The notes: generated from the letters alone by a model not told the origin. DNA of 8,771 bases from Deltaproteobacteria bacterium (GCA_019309945.1 JAFDFH010000269.1:1-8771), one strand, 5' to 3'; shown: positions 1-6,261, numbered from the stretch's first letter. Made by a program: numbers and translations.

Positions 1-1191
1 TCCTATCACTTTTACGTCATTCGATCGGATGAATACAATGCGTTTGCAACGCCTGCGGGTCATATTTTTTTAAACAGCGGCTTAATCGAAGCCATGGAAG
101 ACGAGGATGAACTGGCGGGTATCATTGCCCATGAAATTGCCCATGTGGTGTGTCGCCATATCTCACAAAAAATAGAACGATCAAAAAAGATCCAGCTTGC
201 AACGCTTGCCGCCATGGCGGCCGGTGTGTTCCTCGGAGCCGCAGGCAGCGCAACTGCTGCAAGTACTGTGACCACAGGTGCCATGGCAGCGGGACAATCG
301 ATTGAGCTTGCCTACAGCCGTGACGATGAAAGGCAGGCCGACCAGCTGGGGTTGGAATATCTGGCCGAAGCAGGATACGACGGCACGGGACTGCTCACGA
401 TGCTGAAAAAGATCCGAAGCAGGCAGTGGTTTGGATCGAACGCGGTCCCGACCTATTTAAAGACACACCCCGGTTCCGAAGAGCGTATGGGCTATATCGG
501 CACATGGGTGGAAAAAAATGCCAAATCTTCAAAGAATATAAATGCTTATGATTTCCAACTGGCCCATACCAGGCTTATTGGCCTATATGGAGAAAAGAAT
601 GCCGCTTTAAAGCATTTTGAAGCCGAATTGCGTTCTGATCCTGAAAATTCCATGGCTCATTACGGGTACGGGCTAGCCCTGGCAAGGACCGGTAAACGAG
701 GAGACGCTATTTTTCAACTTAAAGCAGCATTGGAAAAGAGAGCTTTTGACCCATATATTTTGGAAGATCTCGGAAGGATCTATTTTCTGGATGGACGCTA
801 CCCGGAGGCATTGAATGTCCTTGAAGGCGCGAAAGGCCTTTTAGAATATAGCCCTGATGGGGTATTTTTTCTCGGGCGAACCCAGATGGAACTCGGAAAA
901 CCTGAATCGGCGGTATCGACCTTTGAAGAACTCCTTGAAAAAAAATCCGATTATCAACAGGTATACTATTTTCTCGGTGAGGCCTATGACCAGCTCGGAA
1001 GGTTTGAAGAAGCCCACTATTATCTCGGAATTTATTTCAGAAACAGAGGCGACTTGAAAAGTGCCGCCTTTCATTTGAAAAAGGCTTCGCCGAATATCAA
1101 TGACCCGGATAAAAAACGTAACATCGAAAAAATGCTGGAAGAAATCCGAAAAGTTGAACGATCGCGAGCCCACAATAGCTCGAAGTCATAA
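1..1191 (+). CDS. M48 family metalloprotease with C-terminal TPR repeats (5' truncated)
   Basis: The reading frame is open from the first base, and residues before the first in-frame ATG (base 94) already look like M48 protease (NAFATPAGHIFLNSGL), so the gene starts outside the window. In the 396 visible residues, HEIAH at 44-48 supplies two zinc ligands and the catalytic Glu, and E110 in DDERQAD is the expected third ligand. A hydrophobic Ala/Gly-rich stretch lies between them at about 61-90. From about residue 180 to 350 there are around five TPR-like helical pairs (for example GYGLALARTGKRGDAIFQL and FLGEAYDQLGRFEEAHYYL), then a charged tail. This is the architecture of BepA/YfgC-type periplasmic proteases, which survey outer-membrane protein assembly. 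That role is family knowledge; the signal peptide is outside the window. The gene converges on EF-G with 29 bp between the stops and no clear terminator. Confidence 0.93.
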   Translation, partial: SYHFYVIRSDEYNAFATPAGHIFLNSGLIEAMEDEDELAGIIAHEIAHVVCRHISQKIERSKKIQLATLAAMAAGVFLGAAGSATAASTVTTGAMAAGQSIELAYSRDDERQADQLGLEYLAEAGYDGTGLLTMLKKIRSRQWFGSNAVPTYLKTHPGSEERMGYIGTWVEKNAKSSKNINAYDFQLAHTRLIGLYGEKNAALKHFEAELRSDPENSMAHYGYGLALARTGKRGDAIFQLKAALEKRAFDPYILEDLGRIYFLDGRYPEALNVLEGAKGLLEYSPDGVFFLGRTQMELGKPESAVSTFEELLEKKSDYQQVYYFLGEAYDQLGRFEEAHYYLGIYFRNRGDLKSAAFHLKKASPNINDPDKKRNIEKMLEEIRKVERSRAHNSSKS

Positions 1192-1220
1192 AAGAGATGC
1201 ACTTGACAGGGAATAAACAC

Positions 1221-3254
1221 TCAACTTCGATCAAAATGTGAGAATTGCATTGAAAATGTTCCCCGCCCCTGGGATGCAGACCTTAGTGAAGTCGAATAAC
1301 CAAACATCCGTGCCAGGGGAACGGTGGCCTTGATCATCTTTATTCCCATTTTGGGTTTTATCGATTCAATCTTCCCGTTGCGAGAATTCAAATCGGCGAT
1401 GACATCCCCCACGAAGGATTCCGGAACCAATATTTCTACATCCATAATCGGATCAAGGAGAAAAGGCGCCCCTTTTAAAAGCGCCTCTTTGCAAGCCATG
1501 GAGGCACTGACCGTATACGCCAATTCCGTACTCAGCGATTCTTTATAGGATCCACCGGTGAGAACAGCTTCAACATCGATCACCGGGTAACCCATAAACC
1601 CGCCGCTTTCTAAAGATTCCATTACCCCCTTTTCGATTGCGGGAATGAAAACTTCCGGAATTATCGCACCGGTTACTTCTATTTTAAACCGATTGCCCGT
1701 ACCCCTAGCAACGGGTTTCAGCCGCAGCGTAACTTGACCGAAGTGACGCTGTCCCGCGATCTCTTTGTCAAATATTGCCGAAGCTTCAGCTTCCGTGTCA
1801 ATGGTTTCCCGGTAGACAACCTGGGGTTTCCCAATATTTACGCTGGTTTTGAATTCACGCTGCATACGACTGGTAATAATTTCCAGGTGAAGTTCCCCCA
1901 TGCCGGACAGAATTGTCTGGCCGGTATCTTCATCCGTTCGAACTTTCAACGTCGGATCTTCAGCCATAAATTTTGCAAGCACCTGATCAAGTTTTTCCTG
2001 ATCCGCATGGGTTTTAGGTTCCACGGCAACAGAAATAACAGGTTCATCAAACTCCATTTTTTCCAGCAAAATGGGATGGTCCGTGGAGCAAAGCGTCTCG
2101 CCGGTCGAAGATTCCTTCAGACCGACAATACCGACAATACTCCCCGCACCGGCGTTGTCGATCCGTTCCCGTTTATTCGCGTGTATCATTAATATGCGCG
2201 CAAGTTTCTCTTTCATTTTACGGGAAGGATTGTAGACATCCGTGCCCGCTTTTATTGTTCCACTGTATATCCGGATAAACGAGAGTTTTCGCCCTTCCAT
2301 CATCGACACCTTGAATATGAGGGCCGCCAGGGGATCTTTATCATTGGCCCTGCATTCGAGGGCTTCCCCGGTTTCCGGATGTATCCCTTTCACAGGGGGA
2401 ACATCGGCAGGGCTTGGAAGAAACCCGACAATCCCGTCCAGCAGGGGCTGTATGCCTTTATTCTTCAGGGCACTGCCGCATAATACCGGAACCAGTTTTA
2501 AATTAATCGTTGCTCTTCGTATGCCGGCAAGCAGTTTTTCCGCGGCAATTGGCGCTTCTGATAAATAGGCCTCCATAATTTCGTCATCAACCTCAGCGAC
2601 TGTTTCGATAACTTTTTCCCGATACTCTTGCGCTGTTTCCATCAAATCCGGAGAGATGTCCTCCGCAGTGTATACCGCACCCAAGGTGTCCGCGTCCCAA
2701 ATGATCTGCTTCATATGGATCAGATCGATAACACCGGCAAAGTCTTCTTCTGAACCAACCGGCAGTTGTAGCGCAAGCGGATTTGCGTTGAGTCTTGCTT
2801 TCATCATTTCAATGGTACCTAAAAAATTGGCGCCAACTCGATCCAGTTTGTTGATAAAGGCAATTTTTGGAACAAGGTATTTATCCGCCTGACGCCATAC
2901 GGTCTCTGACTGGGGTTCTACACCTCCGACAGCACAAAATACACCGATGGCACCATCCAGTACTCTTAAAGACCGTTCGACTTCGATCGTAAAATCGACA
3001 TGTCCGGGAGTGTCGATAATGTGAATTTCAGTCCCTTCCCATAGGCACGTCGTTACGGCCGAAGTAATCGTAATACCCCGCTCCTGCTCGTCAGGCATCC
3101 AGTCCATCACGGCTTCACCGTTATGCACCTCGCCAATTTTATGGGAACGACCCGTGTAGTAAAGTATTCGCTCGGTTACGGTGGTTTTTCCGGCGTCAAT
3201 ATGCGCAATAATGCCGATATTTCTTATGGTGTTGATTTTATGTTTTCTATTCAT
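1221..3254 (-). CDS. fusA: Elongation factor G, probable second-type paralogue
   Basis: A 677-residue translational GTPase that drives ribosome translocation and/or recycling. All G motifs are present: AHIDAGKTT (17-25), RGITITSA (59-66), DTPGH (81-85), NKLD (135-138) and GSALKNKG (260-267). Domains II to V follow, and the C-terminus (MFGYSTSLRSASQGRGTFSM) is intact. It is slightly shorter than the usual 690-700 residues. Several positions differ from the housekeeping EF-G: VFCAVGGVEPQSE after G3, AGQRHFGQV (500-508) where housekeeping EF-G has GGRGQYG, and GSYKESLSTE (568-577) where E. coli has GSYHDVDSSE, so His583 is replaced by Lys571. No rpsG, rpsL or tuf gene is adjacent. Together these suggest an spd-type or other EF-G paralogue, an inference. 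The ATG overlaps the GerMN stop (ATGA) without its own Shine-Dalgarno, implying translational coupling. Confidence 0.95.
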   Translation of the reverse strand: MNRKHKINTIRNIGIIAHIDAGKTTVTERILYYTGRSHKIGEVHNGEAVMDWMPDEQERGITITSAVTTCLWEGTEIHIIDTPGHVDFTIEVERSLRVLDGAIGVFCAVGGVEPQSETVWRQADKYLVPKIAFINKLDRVGANFLGTIEMMKARLNANPLALQLPVGSEEDFAGVIDLIHMKQIIWDADTLGAVYTAEDISPDLMETAQEYREKVIETVAEVDDEIMEAYLSEAPIAAEKLLAGIRRATINLKLVPVLCGSALKNKGIQPLLDGIVGFLPSPADVPPVKGIHPETGEALECRANDKDPLAALIFKVSMMEGRKLSFIRIYSGTIKAGTDVYNPSRKMKEKLARILMIHANKRERIDNAGAGSIVGIVGLKESSTGETLCSTDHPILLEKMEFDEPVISVAVEPKTHADQEKLDQVLAKFMAEDPTLKVRTDEDTGQTILSGMGELHLEIITSRMQREFKTSVNIGKPQVVYRETIDTEAEASAIFDKEIAGQRHFGQVTLRLKPVARGTGNRFKIEVTGAIIPEVFIPAIEKGVMESLESGGFMGYPVIDVEAVLTGGSYKESLSTELAYTVSASMACKEALLKGAPFLLDPIMDVEILVPESFVGDVIADLNSRNGKIESIKPKMGIKMIKATVPLARMFGYSTSLRSASQGRGTFSMQFSHFDRS

Positions 3255-3829
3255 CGTATCAGTAGCATGTTGGCCTTAAAGGGAAAACGCAGATCAATAT
3301 GACCTGCCAACGTCAAAGCTTCGCGTCCCCCGATGAGGATTTTTACCGCATCGATTGCGGGAATATTTAAAATTAAGGAGTTTACGATGGAATAAATCGT
3401 AATAAGTTCTAATTTGATTCCGCCAGGATGATTTTCCATAACGGCTTCCGTGATGTCGACGTAAGCGGTCCCCTCCCGCGTAACATAAAAGGCCTGAAGG
3501 ACAGTACCCTCAGGAACTGTGCGCATCAATCCCTCCCGGGGGCCTTTGATCAATTCCCGGACGATGATATTGCCGAATGTGGCAGGATCATCAGGATGAG
3601 AAATTACCCTTTCCTCTGCGATCAGAAAGCGATTTTCCCTACCCGCAAAGTACAGATGTATAACCGATTTTTTCGTGTGTTGCGGGTGTGTAGACACCAC
3701 ATTGTGATCAAACCGACTCAAATCTTCGGATTTTTCAGCGAAGTTCAAAAAAATTATATAGATGACGCCTCCGCCGATCATTGTCAAAATAGAATAGACG
3801 ACGATTTTTATGAAAGAATTTCCAGACAT
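3251..3829 (-). CDS. Membrane-anchored GerMN-domain protein
   Basis: The 192-residue product has a short N-terminus, one hydrophobic segment at about residues 5-29 (signal anchor) and then a GerMN domain at about 55-175. Recognisable GerMN features are IHLYFAGRENRFLIAEERVI, an ELIKGPREGL turn, TVPEGTVLQAF, TAYVDITEAVMENHPGG, a hydrophobic helix ITIYSIVNSLI, and VKILIGG near the end. GerMN domains occur in Bacillus GerM and in lipoproteins of many non-sporulating bacteria; they are thought to act at the cell envelope and peptidoglycan, but no enzymatic activity is established. The last four bases (ATGA) overlap the EF-G start, so the two genes probably form one operon. The start at 3829 has only a weak purine-rich ribosome site (GGTAAAG directly before ATG). 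A candidate promoter lies at 3877-3905. Confidence 0.85.
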   Translation of the reverse strand: MSGNSFIKIVVYSILTMIGGGVIYIIFLNFAEKSEDLSRFDHNVVSTHPQHTKKSVIHLYFAGRENRFLIAEERVISHPDDPATFGNIIVRELIKGPREGLMRTVPEGTVLQAFYVTREGTAYVDITEAVMENHPGGIKLELITIYSIVNSLILNIPAIDAVKILIGGREALTLAGHIDLRFPFKANMLLIR

Positions 3830-3876
3830 CTTTACCGTCTTTGTAGATTCAACCTCAATATAAAAAAGGATTCGGT

Positions 3877-3905
3877 TTTTTAAGCTAATATGGCAATGAT
3901 GTCAA
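3877..3905 (-). promoter_or_regulatory. Candidate sigma70 promoter for the GerMN-EF-G operon
   Basis: On the minus strand TTGACA (3900-3905) is followed after 17 bp by TAAAAA (3877-3882). The -35 is a full consensus match and the -10 matches 4 of 6. Transcription would start near 3870, leaving a leader of about 40 nt before the GerMN ATG. The site lies within the 3' end of the possible small ORF, so it may be an internal promoter. Confidence 0.4.
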
Positions 3906-3992
3906 GGCATGAAGCACGGTCATCAGGGCAATGTCAAAGAAATCTCTAACCTGTTCAAGTCTGGAGGGTTTTGTATGCCGGTGACGGGCCAT
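3885..3992 (-). CDS. Possible small ORF, 35 residues, function unknown
   Basis: The frame starts with ATG at 3990-3992, preceded by CGGAG five bases upstream, a better Shine-Dalgarno than that of the downstream GerMN gene, and ends with TAG at 3885. The product begins with a basic stretch (MARHRHTKPSRLEQVRDF) and ends with a hydrophobic helix-like part (FDIALMTVLHALTSLPY). A longer version of the frame reaches 4106, but that extension reads through the palindrome and the inverted-repeat arm, so the internal ATG is the more natural start. It resembles no family I recognise. It could be a leader peptide, a membrane micro-protein or a chance frame; the GerMN promoter candidate lies in its 3' end. 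Confidence 0.35.
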   Translation of the reverse strand: MARHRHTKPSRLEQVRDFFDIALMTVLHALTSLPY

Positions 3993-4002
3993 CGGCACTC
4001 CG

Positions 4003-4031
4003 TTGACATTTGTGATTTTCCGGCCTATTTT
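4003..4031 (+). promoter_or_regulatory. Candidate sigma70 promoter toward the rhomboid gene
   Basis: TTGACA (4003-4008) and TATTTT (4026-4031) are separated by 17 bp on the plus strand. The -35 is consensus and the -10 matches 4 of 6. Transcription would start near 4038 and run through inverted-repeat element C before reaching the rhomboid coding region. Confidence 0.35.
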
Positions 4032-4035
4032 AATC

Positions 4036-4047
4036 CGATTTAAATCG
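4036..4047. promoter_or_regulatory. Perfect 12-bp palindrome, possible operator
   Basis: CGATTTAAATCG is identical to its reverse complement. It sits immediately downstream of the candidate plus-strand promoter, around its start site, and upstream of the minus-strand small ORF, where a DNA-binding protein could affect both directions. No binding protein can be named. It also overlaps the outer end of the left arm of element C. Confidence 0.25.
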
Positions 4048-4122
4048 TAACTACTCACGTAGTCAGGCTGAAGATGTTTAGACTGAAGCTTGCATGCCTC
4101 TGGCATGGCTGAAGGGGTCAGA

Positions 4123-4143
4123 AAAGTACGATTGCCGTACTTT
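4123..4143. repeat. Perfect hairpin inside element C
   Basis: AAAGTACG (4123-4130) and CGTACTTT (4136-4143) are perfect reverse complements separated by the 5-base loop ATTGC. The sequence after it (GGCGG) is not a T-run, so it is not an ordinary intrinsic terminator on the plus strand. It is a structural feature of the repeat. Confidence 0.5.
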
Positions 4144-4199
4144 GGCGGAAATATCTGATTATTGCATCAAACATGGCTTTAAAATGCGCTTTTTCCTAA

Positions 4200-4219
4200 C
4201 AGCCTTCAGCCTTCAGCCT
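4200..4219. repeat. Short tandem repeat, CAGCCTT unit
   Basis: The 7-bp unit CAGCCTT occurs twice in tandem at 4200-4213 and is followed by a partial third copy CAGCCT to 4219. It forms the inner end of the right arm of element C. The left arm has related GGCTGAAG and GACTGAAG motifs in the opposite orientation at 4066-4089. Confidence 0.6.
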
Positions 4220-4265
4220 ATCCACCTAAGTAGTTACTTTAAATCTATAATCGGCATGCAAATTC

Positions 4266-4343
4266 ATGAAAAATATTCAAATCGCCCTGATAGCCGTGGC
4301 CATGCTCTGGCTCTATGTATGGGTTGTGGGGTATCATCTTTAG
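4266..4343 (+). other. Out-of-frame N-terminal remnant of the rhomboid gene
   Basis: An ATG at 4266 opens a 25-codon frame reading MKNIQIALIAVAMLWLYVWV followed by VGYHL and a stop at 4341. It looks like a genuine first transmembrane segment of a small rhomboid protein, but it is in a different frame from the protease body and overlaps it. Full-length relatives, as I know the family, have a linker between this segment and the GLWGIIFSPFLH block; here that linker is missing. A deletion that changed the frame is the simplest reading; a sequencing error alone would not restore the missing linker. Confidence 0.5.
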
Positions 4344-4764
4344 TCCTTTTTTACATAATGATCTCCGGCATCTAACGGCAAATACCGGCGCCTTTTTTGT
4401 TTTGCTGATCCTGTCCCTGTCTTTTAGCAAAAAACTGACAATCATTGCATATGTTATTATTTCTCTTCTCGGCGGCGGGCTGGTTTGGATATTTGGGCGA
4501 AGCGATACCGTACATATCGGTGCCAGCGGTATCATTTTTGGTCTGATGGGCTTTCTGATGTTCTCAGGAATTTTTCGAAGGGAACTAAAAACTCTGTTTT
4601 TAGCGCTGGTCGTGTTTTTATTATACGGCGGAGCGCTTTACGCTTTAGTTGTTTATGAACCGGGCATCAGTTGGACAGGTCATTTCTTTGGCTTCCTTGC
4701 GGGGGCGTTAACGGCATGGTGGACCAAAACCGAGCTAAAATATCAACGCCAAAGGCGCCCTTAG
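4315..4764 (+). CDS. Rhomboid-family intramembrane serine protease, N-terminally shortened
   Basis: The 149-residue frame encodes a polytopic membrane protein with the rhomboid catalytic set. Ser71 in HIGASGIIFG (67-76) is the nucleophile and His123 in SWTGHFFGFLAG (119-130) the general base. His19 and Asn23 in RHLTANT correspond to the HxxxN pair that stabilises the oxyanion in GlpG. Rhomboids cleave transmembrane helices of substrate proteins inside the membrane; the substrate here is unknown. Small rhomboids of this type are usually near 200 residues with another N-terminal membrane segment. That segment is visible in another frame at 4266-4343, and the only in-frame start is the ATG at 4315, without a clear Shine-Dalgarno and preceded by stops at 4288-4293. 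The gene is therefore either a truncated but catalytically complete protein or a pseudogene. It converges on the nucleotidyltransferase gene. Confidence 0.75.
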   Translation: MYGLWGIIFSPFLHNDLRHLTANTGAFFVLLILSLSFSKKLTIIAYVIISLLGGGLVWIFGRSDTVHIGASGIIFGLMGFLMFSGIFRRELKTLFLALVVFLLYGGALYALVVYEPGISWTGHFFGFLAGALTAWWTKTELKYQRQRRP

Positions 4765-4841
4765 GCGTCCACAACGAAATAAAGGATAAGGGATTTTAGA
4801 AAATTCTGGTGGAAATTTCAGTCATTCGGCAGCCAAGAACT

Positions 4842-5648
4842 TTATTCAAAATTTTTGGACCGAAAAATCTCCTGAGCTTTGGCCAGTGCGGAATGATCAT
4901 CAACGCCCATCATTTCCGTGGCGTCGTCAGCGACGACACATCCGACCGCTAGACCGCCAGCGGACATGTATTCGATAAGGTCGGTGATAAAAAACTCCTC
5001 AAATTCTACCCATTGCCCGTTTATCTCTTTTCGAACAATTTGAGGCTTTGATTCAAGAACAGACAGGTATGGAAGCAGATCACTTTTTCTGGCCGCATAA
5101 ATTCCCGAATTACAGACCCGGAGCCTTGCCTGCTTTTCTTTTGGGTACGTCTTCCAATATTTCCATTCGATAATTCTTTGCACACGACCCCCTTCGATTT
5201 CAAGGACCCCATATTGCTTCTTGTTTTCGGGGCAAAATCCAAGGACCACCAGACTGTAATTTTGCAGTTTATTGATCAGGTCAAGGTATGTTTTCATTTT
5301 AACAAAGGGAACATCACCCATGGTGATATTCAATTGATCACTATTTTGATTTTCAATAAAAGTCCGGGCTGCCAGTAAAGCTCCGCCTGTGCCGTTGAGT
5401 TCAGGCTGTTCACAGTAGGTGACATCAAGCTCCCGGGTTGCTTCGATTACCTCTTCCTTTTTATGATGGACCACAACCGCTTTGGGGCCGGCCGGCAGGT
5501 TATTCAAAATATGCAGTAAAATCGGCCGACGCCCCTCATAAGGGGATTTTTCAGGGACTAAAGGAAGAAGGGTTTTGTTGCCTTCGAATGCTTTCATGCG
5601 GCTTCCTCGGCCGGCGGCCATAATCACAGATGCAGTGTGTTTTTCCAT
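4842..5648 (-). CDS. Stand-alone GlmU-like sugar-1-phosphate nucleotidyltransferase
   Basis: The 268-residue cytosolic protein matches the uridylyltransferase half of GlmU along its length: AAGRGSRM (11-18) binds the nucleotide phosphates, Lys25 in EGNK matches the catalytic Lys25 of E. coli GlmU, EQPELNGTGGA (80-90) matches EQLGTGHA, GDVP (111-114) carries the metal-binding Asp, QYGVLEI (145-151) matches the GYGRI loop, and N180 precedes SGIYAA. ITDLIEYMSAGG (221-232) and GVDDHSALAKAQ (248-259) match the GlmU end region. The left-handed beta-helix acetyltransferase domain is absent, so it probably only joins a sugar-1-phosphate to UTP. The sugar is not determined; GlcNAc-1-P is the leading guess. 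GGAG five bases before the ATG supports the start. It is divergent from the nucleotide-sugar dehydrogenase, suggesting a shared polysaccharide-precursor role. Confidence 0.82.
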   Translation of the reverse strand: MEKHTASVIMAAGRGSRMKAFEGNKTLLPLVPEKSPYEGRRPILLHILNNLPAGPKAVVVHHKKEEVIEATRELDVTYCEQPELNGTGGALLAARTFIENQNSDQLNITMGDVPFVKMKTYLDLINKLQNYSLVVLGFCPENKKQYGVLEIEGGRVQRIIEWKYWKTYPKEKQARLRVCNSGIYAARKSDLLPYLSVLESKPQIVRKEINGQWVEFEEFFITDLIEYMSAGGLAVGCVVADDATEMMGVDDHSALAKAQEIFRSKNFE

Positions 5649-5769
5649 ATATTCTCCAGATGAAAGTGATAATGATCGTTACGGGTTCCGTTAAAAACAC
5701 ATAGCGAATGGAAACGAATGCGGATGAAGTTCGCAACGGTGTATTGTTATAATTTATTTACAGCGTTTC

Positions 5770-5812
5770 GCGGAATCATGATAACTGTTTAAGATATAAA
5801 AATGATTTCCGC
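5770..5812. repeat. Inverted repeat overlapping the nucleotidyltransferase promoter
   Basis: GCGGAATCAT (5770-5779) pairs with ATGATTTCCGC (5802-5812) with a single-base bulge and a loop of about 22 nt. One arm lies in the -35/-10 spacer and the other just past the predicted start site. This could be a two-half-site operator, or an early transcript structure. Confidence 0.4.
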
Positions 5813-5819
5813 ATGTCAA
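5791..5819 (-). promoter_or_regulatory. Candidate sigma70 promoter for the nucleotidyltransferase gene
   Basis: On the minus strand TTGACA (5814-5819) is followed after 17 bp by TATCTT (5791-5796). The -35 is a perfect match and the -10 matches 4 of 6. Start near 5785 would give a leader of about 135 nt before the ATG at 5648. The spacer holds one arm of the inverted repeat at 5770-5812. Confidence 0.45.
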
Positions 5820-6000
5820 GTTTGATCGTCTCGTCAAAAGTCGGCCCAGAGACCTTTTTACAAACGTGTTTTATAGGGATGTTTAGCAGTTTACCAAGCT
5901 GGTATAACAGTAAATATTCGAGAAAAACACAAAATACGAAACAGTAAACACTTTATGAATCTGAATTTTTCCGAATTCATCAAGTTCAGATTCTTCCTGT
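5820..6000. other. AT-rich intergenic stretch between divergent promoters
   Basis: The region between the two outward-facing promoters contains no convincing reading frame. It holds a direct repeat of AACAGTAAA (5906-5914 and 5940-5948, 34 bp apart) and the 9-bp inverted repeat at 5957-5993. The whole gene-free interval is 5649-6261; its other contents are listed separately. Confidence 0.6.
5957..5993. repeat. Perfect 9-bp inverted repeat upstream of the dehydrogenase promoter
   Basis: GAATCTGAA (5957-5965) and TTCAGATTC (5985-5993) are exact reverse complements separated by 19 bp that include GAATTC. The right arm ends 7 bp before the -35 of the promoter at 6001-6029. The spacing of about 28 bp between arm starts, close to three helical turns, would suit an activator or repressor site. 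No protein can be assigned. Confidence 0.4.
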
Positions 6001-6029
6001 TTGACACCCGCCGGCGTTTCAGATATAAG
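6001..6029 (+). promoter_or_regulatory. Strong sigma70-type promoter for the nucleotide-sugar dehydrogenase
   Basis: TTGACA (6001-6006), a 17-bp spacer and TATAAG (6024-6029) form a near-consensus promoter (6 of 6 and 5 of 6). Transcription would begin near 6036 and the leader of about 225 nt would include all of hairpin element A before the ribosome binding site at 6245. Confidence 0.55.
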
Positions 6030-6066
6030 CACCCAAATTCGCAAATTCGACAAACTACCGACAATT

Positions 6067-6232
6067 GCTAGTGTCCGTCCAGAAACGAGGATTTTTGTTC
6101 GAGATCAAGGCCTGCGAAAAATTTTACCGCAGGCATATAATTGATATTCCGAGGATAAAATTTTGAGCATAACGCCGAGATCAGCATAACGCAGATATTG
6201 GGCAAAAAGACCATTTATGGATGGGCACTAGC
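6067..6232. mobile_element. MITE-like hairpin element A
   Basis: The ends are inverted repeats beginning GCTAGTG; 16 of the first 20 bases match when the right end is read in reverse complement (GCTAGTGTCCGTCCAGAAAC against GCTAGTGCCCATCCATAAAT), and similarity continues into TTTTTG. The hexamer ACAATT occurs just outside both ends (6061-6066 and, two bases beyond the repeat, 6235-6240), possibly a target duplication. A central hairpin pairs 6118-6128 with 6153-6164, and an inner stem pairs 6132-6138 with 6144-6150. AGCATAACGC is repeated at 6166-6175 and 6183-6192. There is no coding capacity. The internal core is homologous to that of element B at 8521-8737. Confidence 0.7.
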
Positions 6233-6244
6233 TAACAATTAAAA

Positions 6245-6250
6245 AAGGAG
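6245..6250 (+). promoter_or_regulatory. Ribosome binding site of the dehydrogenase gene
   Basis: AAGGAG lies 11 bases before the ATG at 6262, somewhat longer than the usual 5-9. It supports this start and lies only about 12 bases past the end of element A, so folding of the element could sit close to the initiation site. Confidence 0.6.
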
Positions 6251-6261
6251 CTGCTTTACTC

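Larger units (their letters stand above)
4037..4245. repeat. Inverted-repeat element C (MITE-like or structured intergenic repeat)
   Basis: The left arm (4037-4073) and the reverse complement of the right arm (4211-4245) share GATTTAAA, then GTAACTACT, then GGCTGAAG, in the same order with small differences. About 137 bp lie between the arms. The interior contains a perfect 8-bp hairpin (4123-4143) and the right arm overlaps a 7-bp tandem repeat (4200-4219). No transposase is encoded and no convincing target duplication was found. It looks like a degenerate non-autonomous repeat; copy number elsewhere in the genome cannot be judged from one window. Confidence 0.5.

Noticed and set aside
1192..1220. 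Bidirectional terminator between the convergent protease and EF-G genes
   Set aside because: The 29-bp gap contains no inverted repeat or T-run.
1734..2192. 152-residue plus-strand frame opposite EF-G
   Set aside because: It is antisense to highly conserved EF-G coding sequence, a shadow frame.
3885..4106. Longer 73-residue version of the small minus-strand frame
   Set aside because: The extra residues are encoded by the palindrome and the left arm of element C; the internal ATG at 3992 has the good ribosome site.
4094..4375. 93-residue plus-strand frame before the rhomboid gene
   Set aside because: It runs through the hairpin and tandem repeat of element C and then overlaps the rhomboid coding sequence in another frame; its composition is not protein-like.
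4746..4768. ACGCC/GGCGT inverted repeat at the end of the rhomboid gene as a terminator
   Set aside because: The stem is 5 bp, overlaps the stop codon and has no T-run after it on either strand.
5848..5866. GAGACCTTTTTACAAACG, resembling the element B terminus
   Set aside because: Only the first nine bases match and no partner end is found in suitable orientation nearby, so it is probably chance or too decayed to call.
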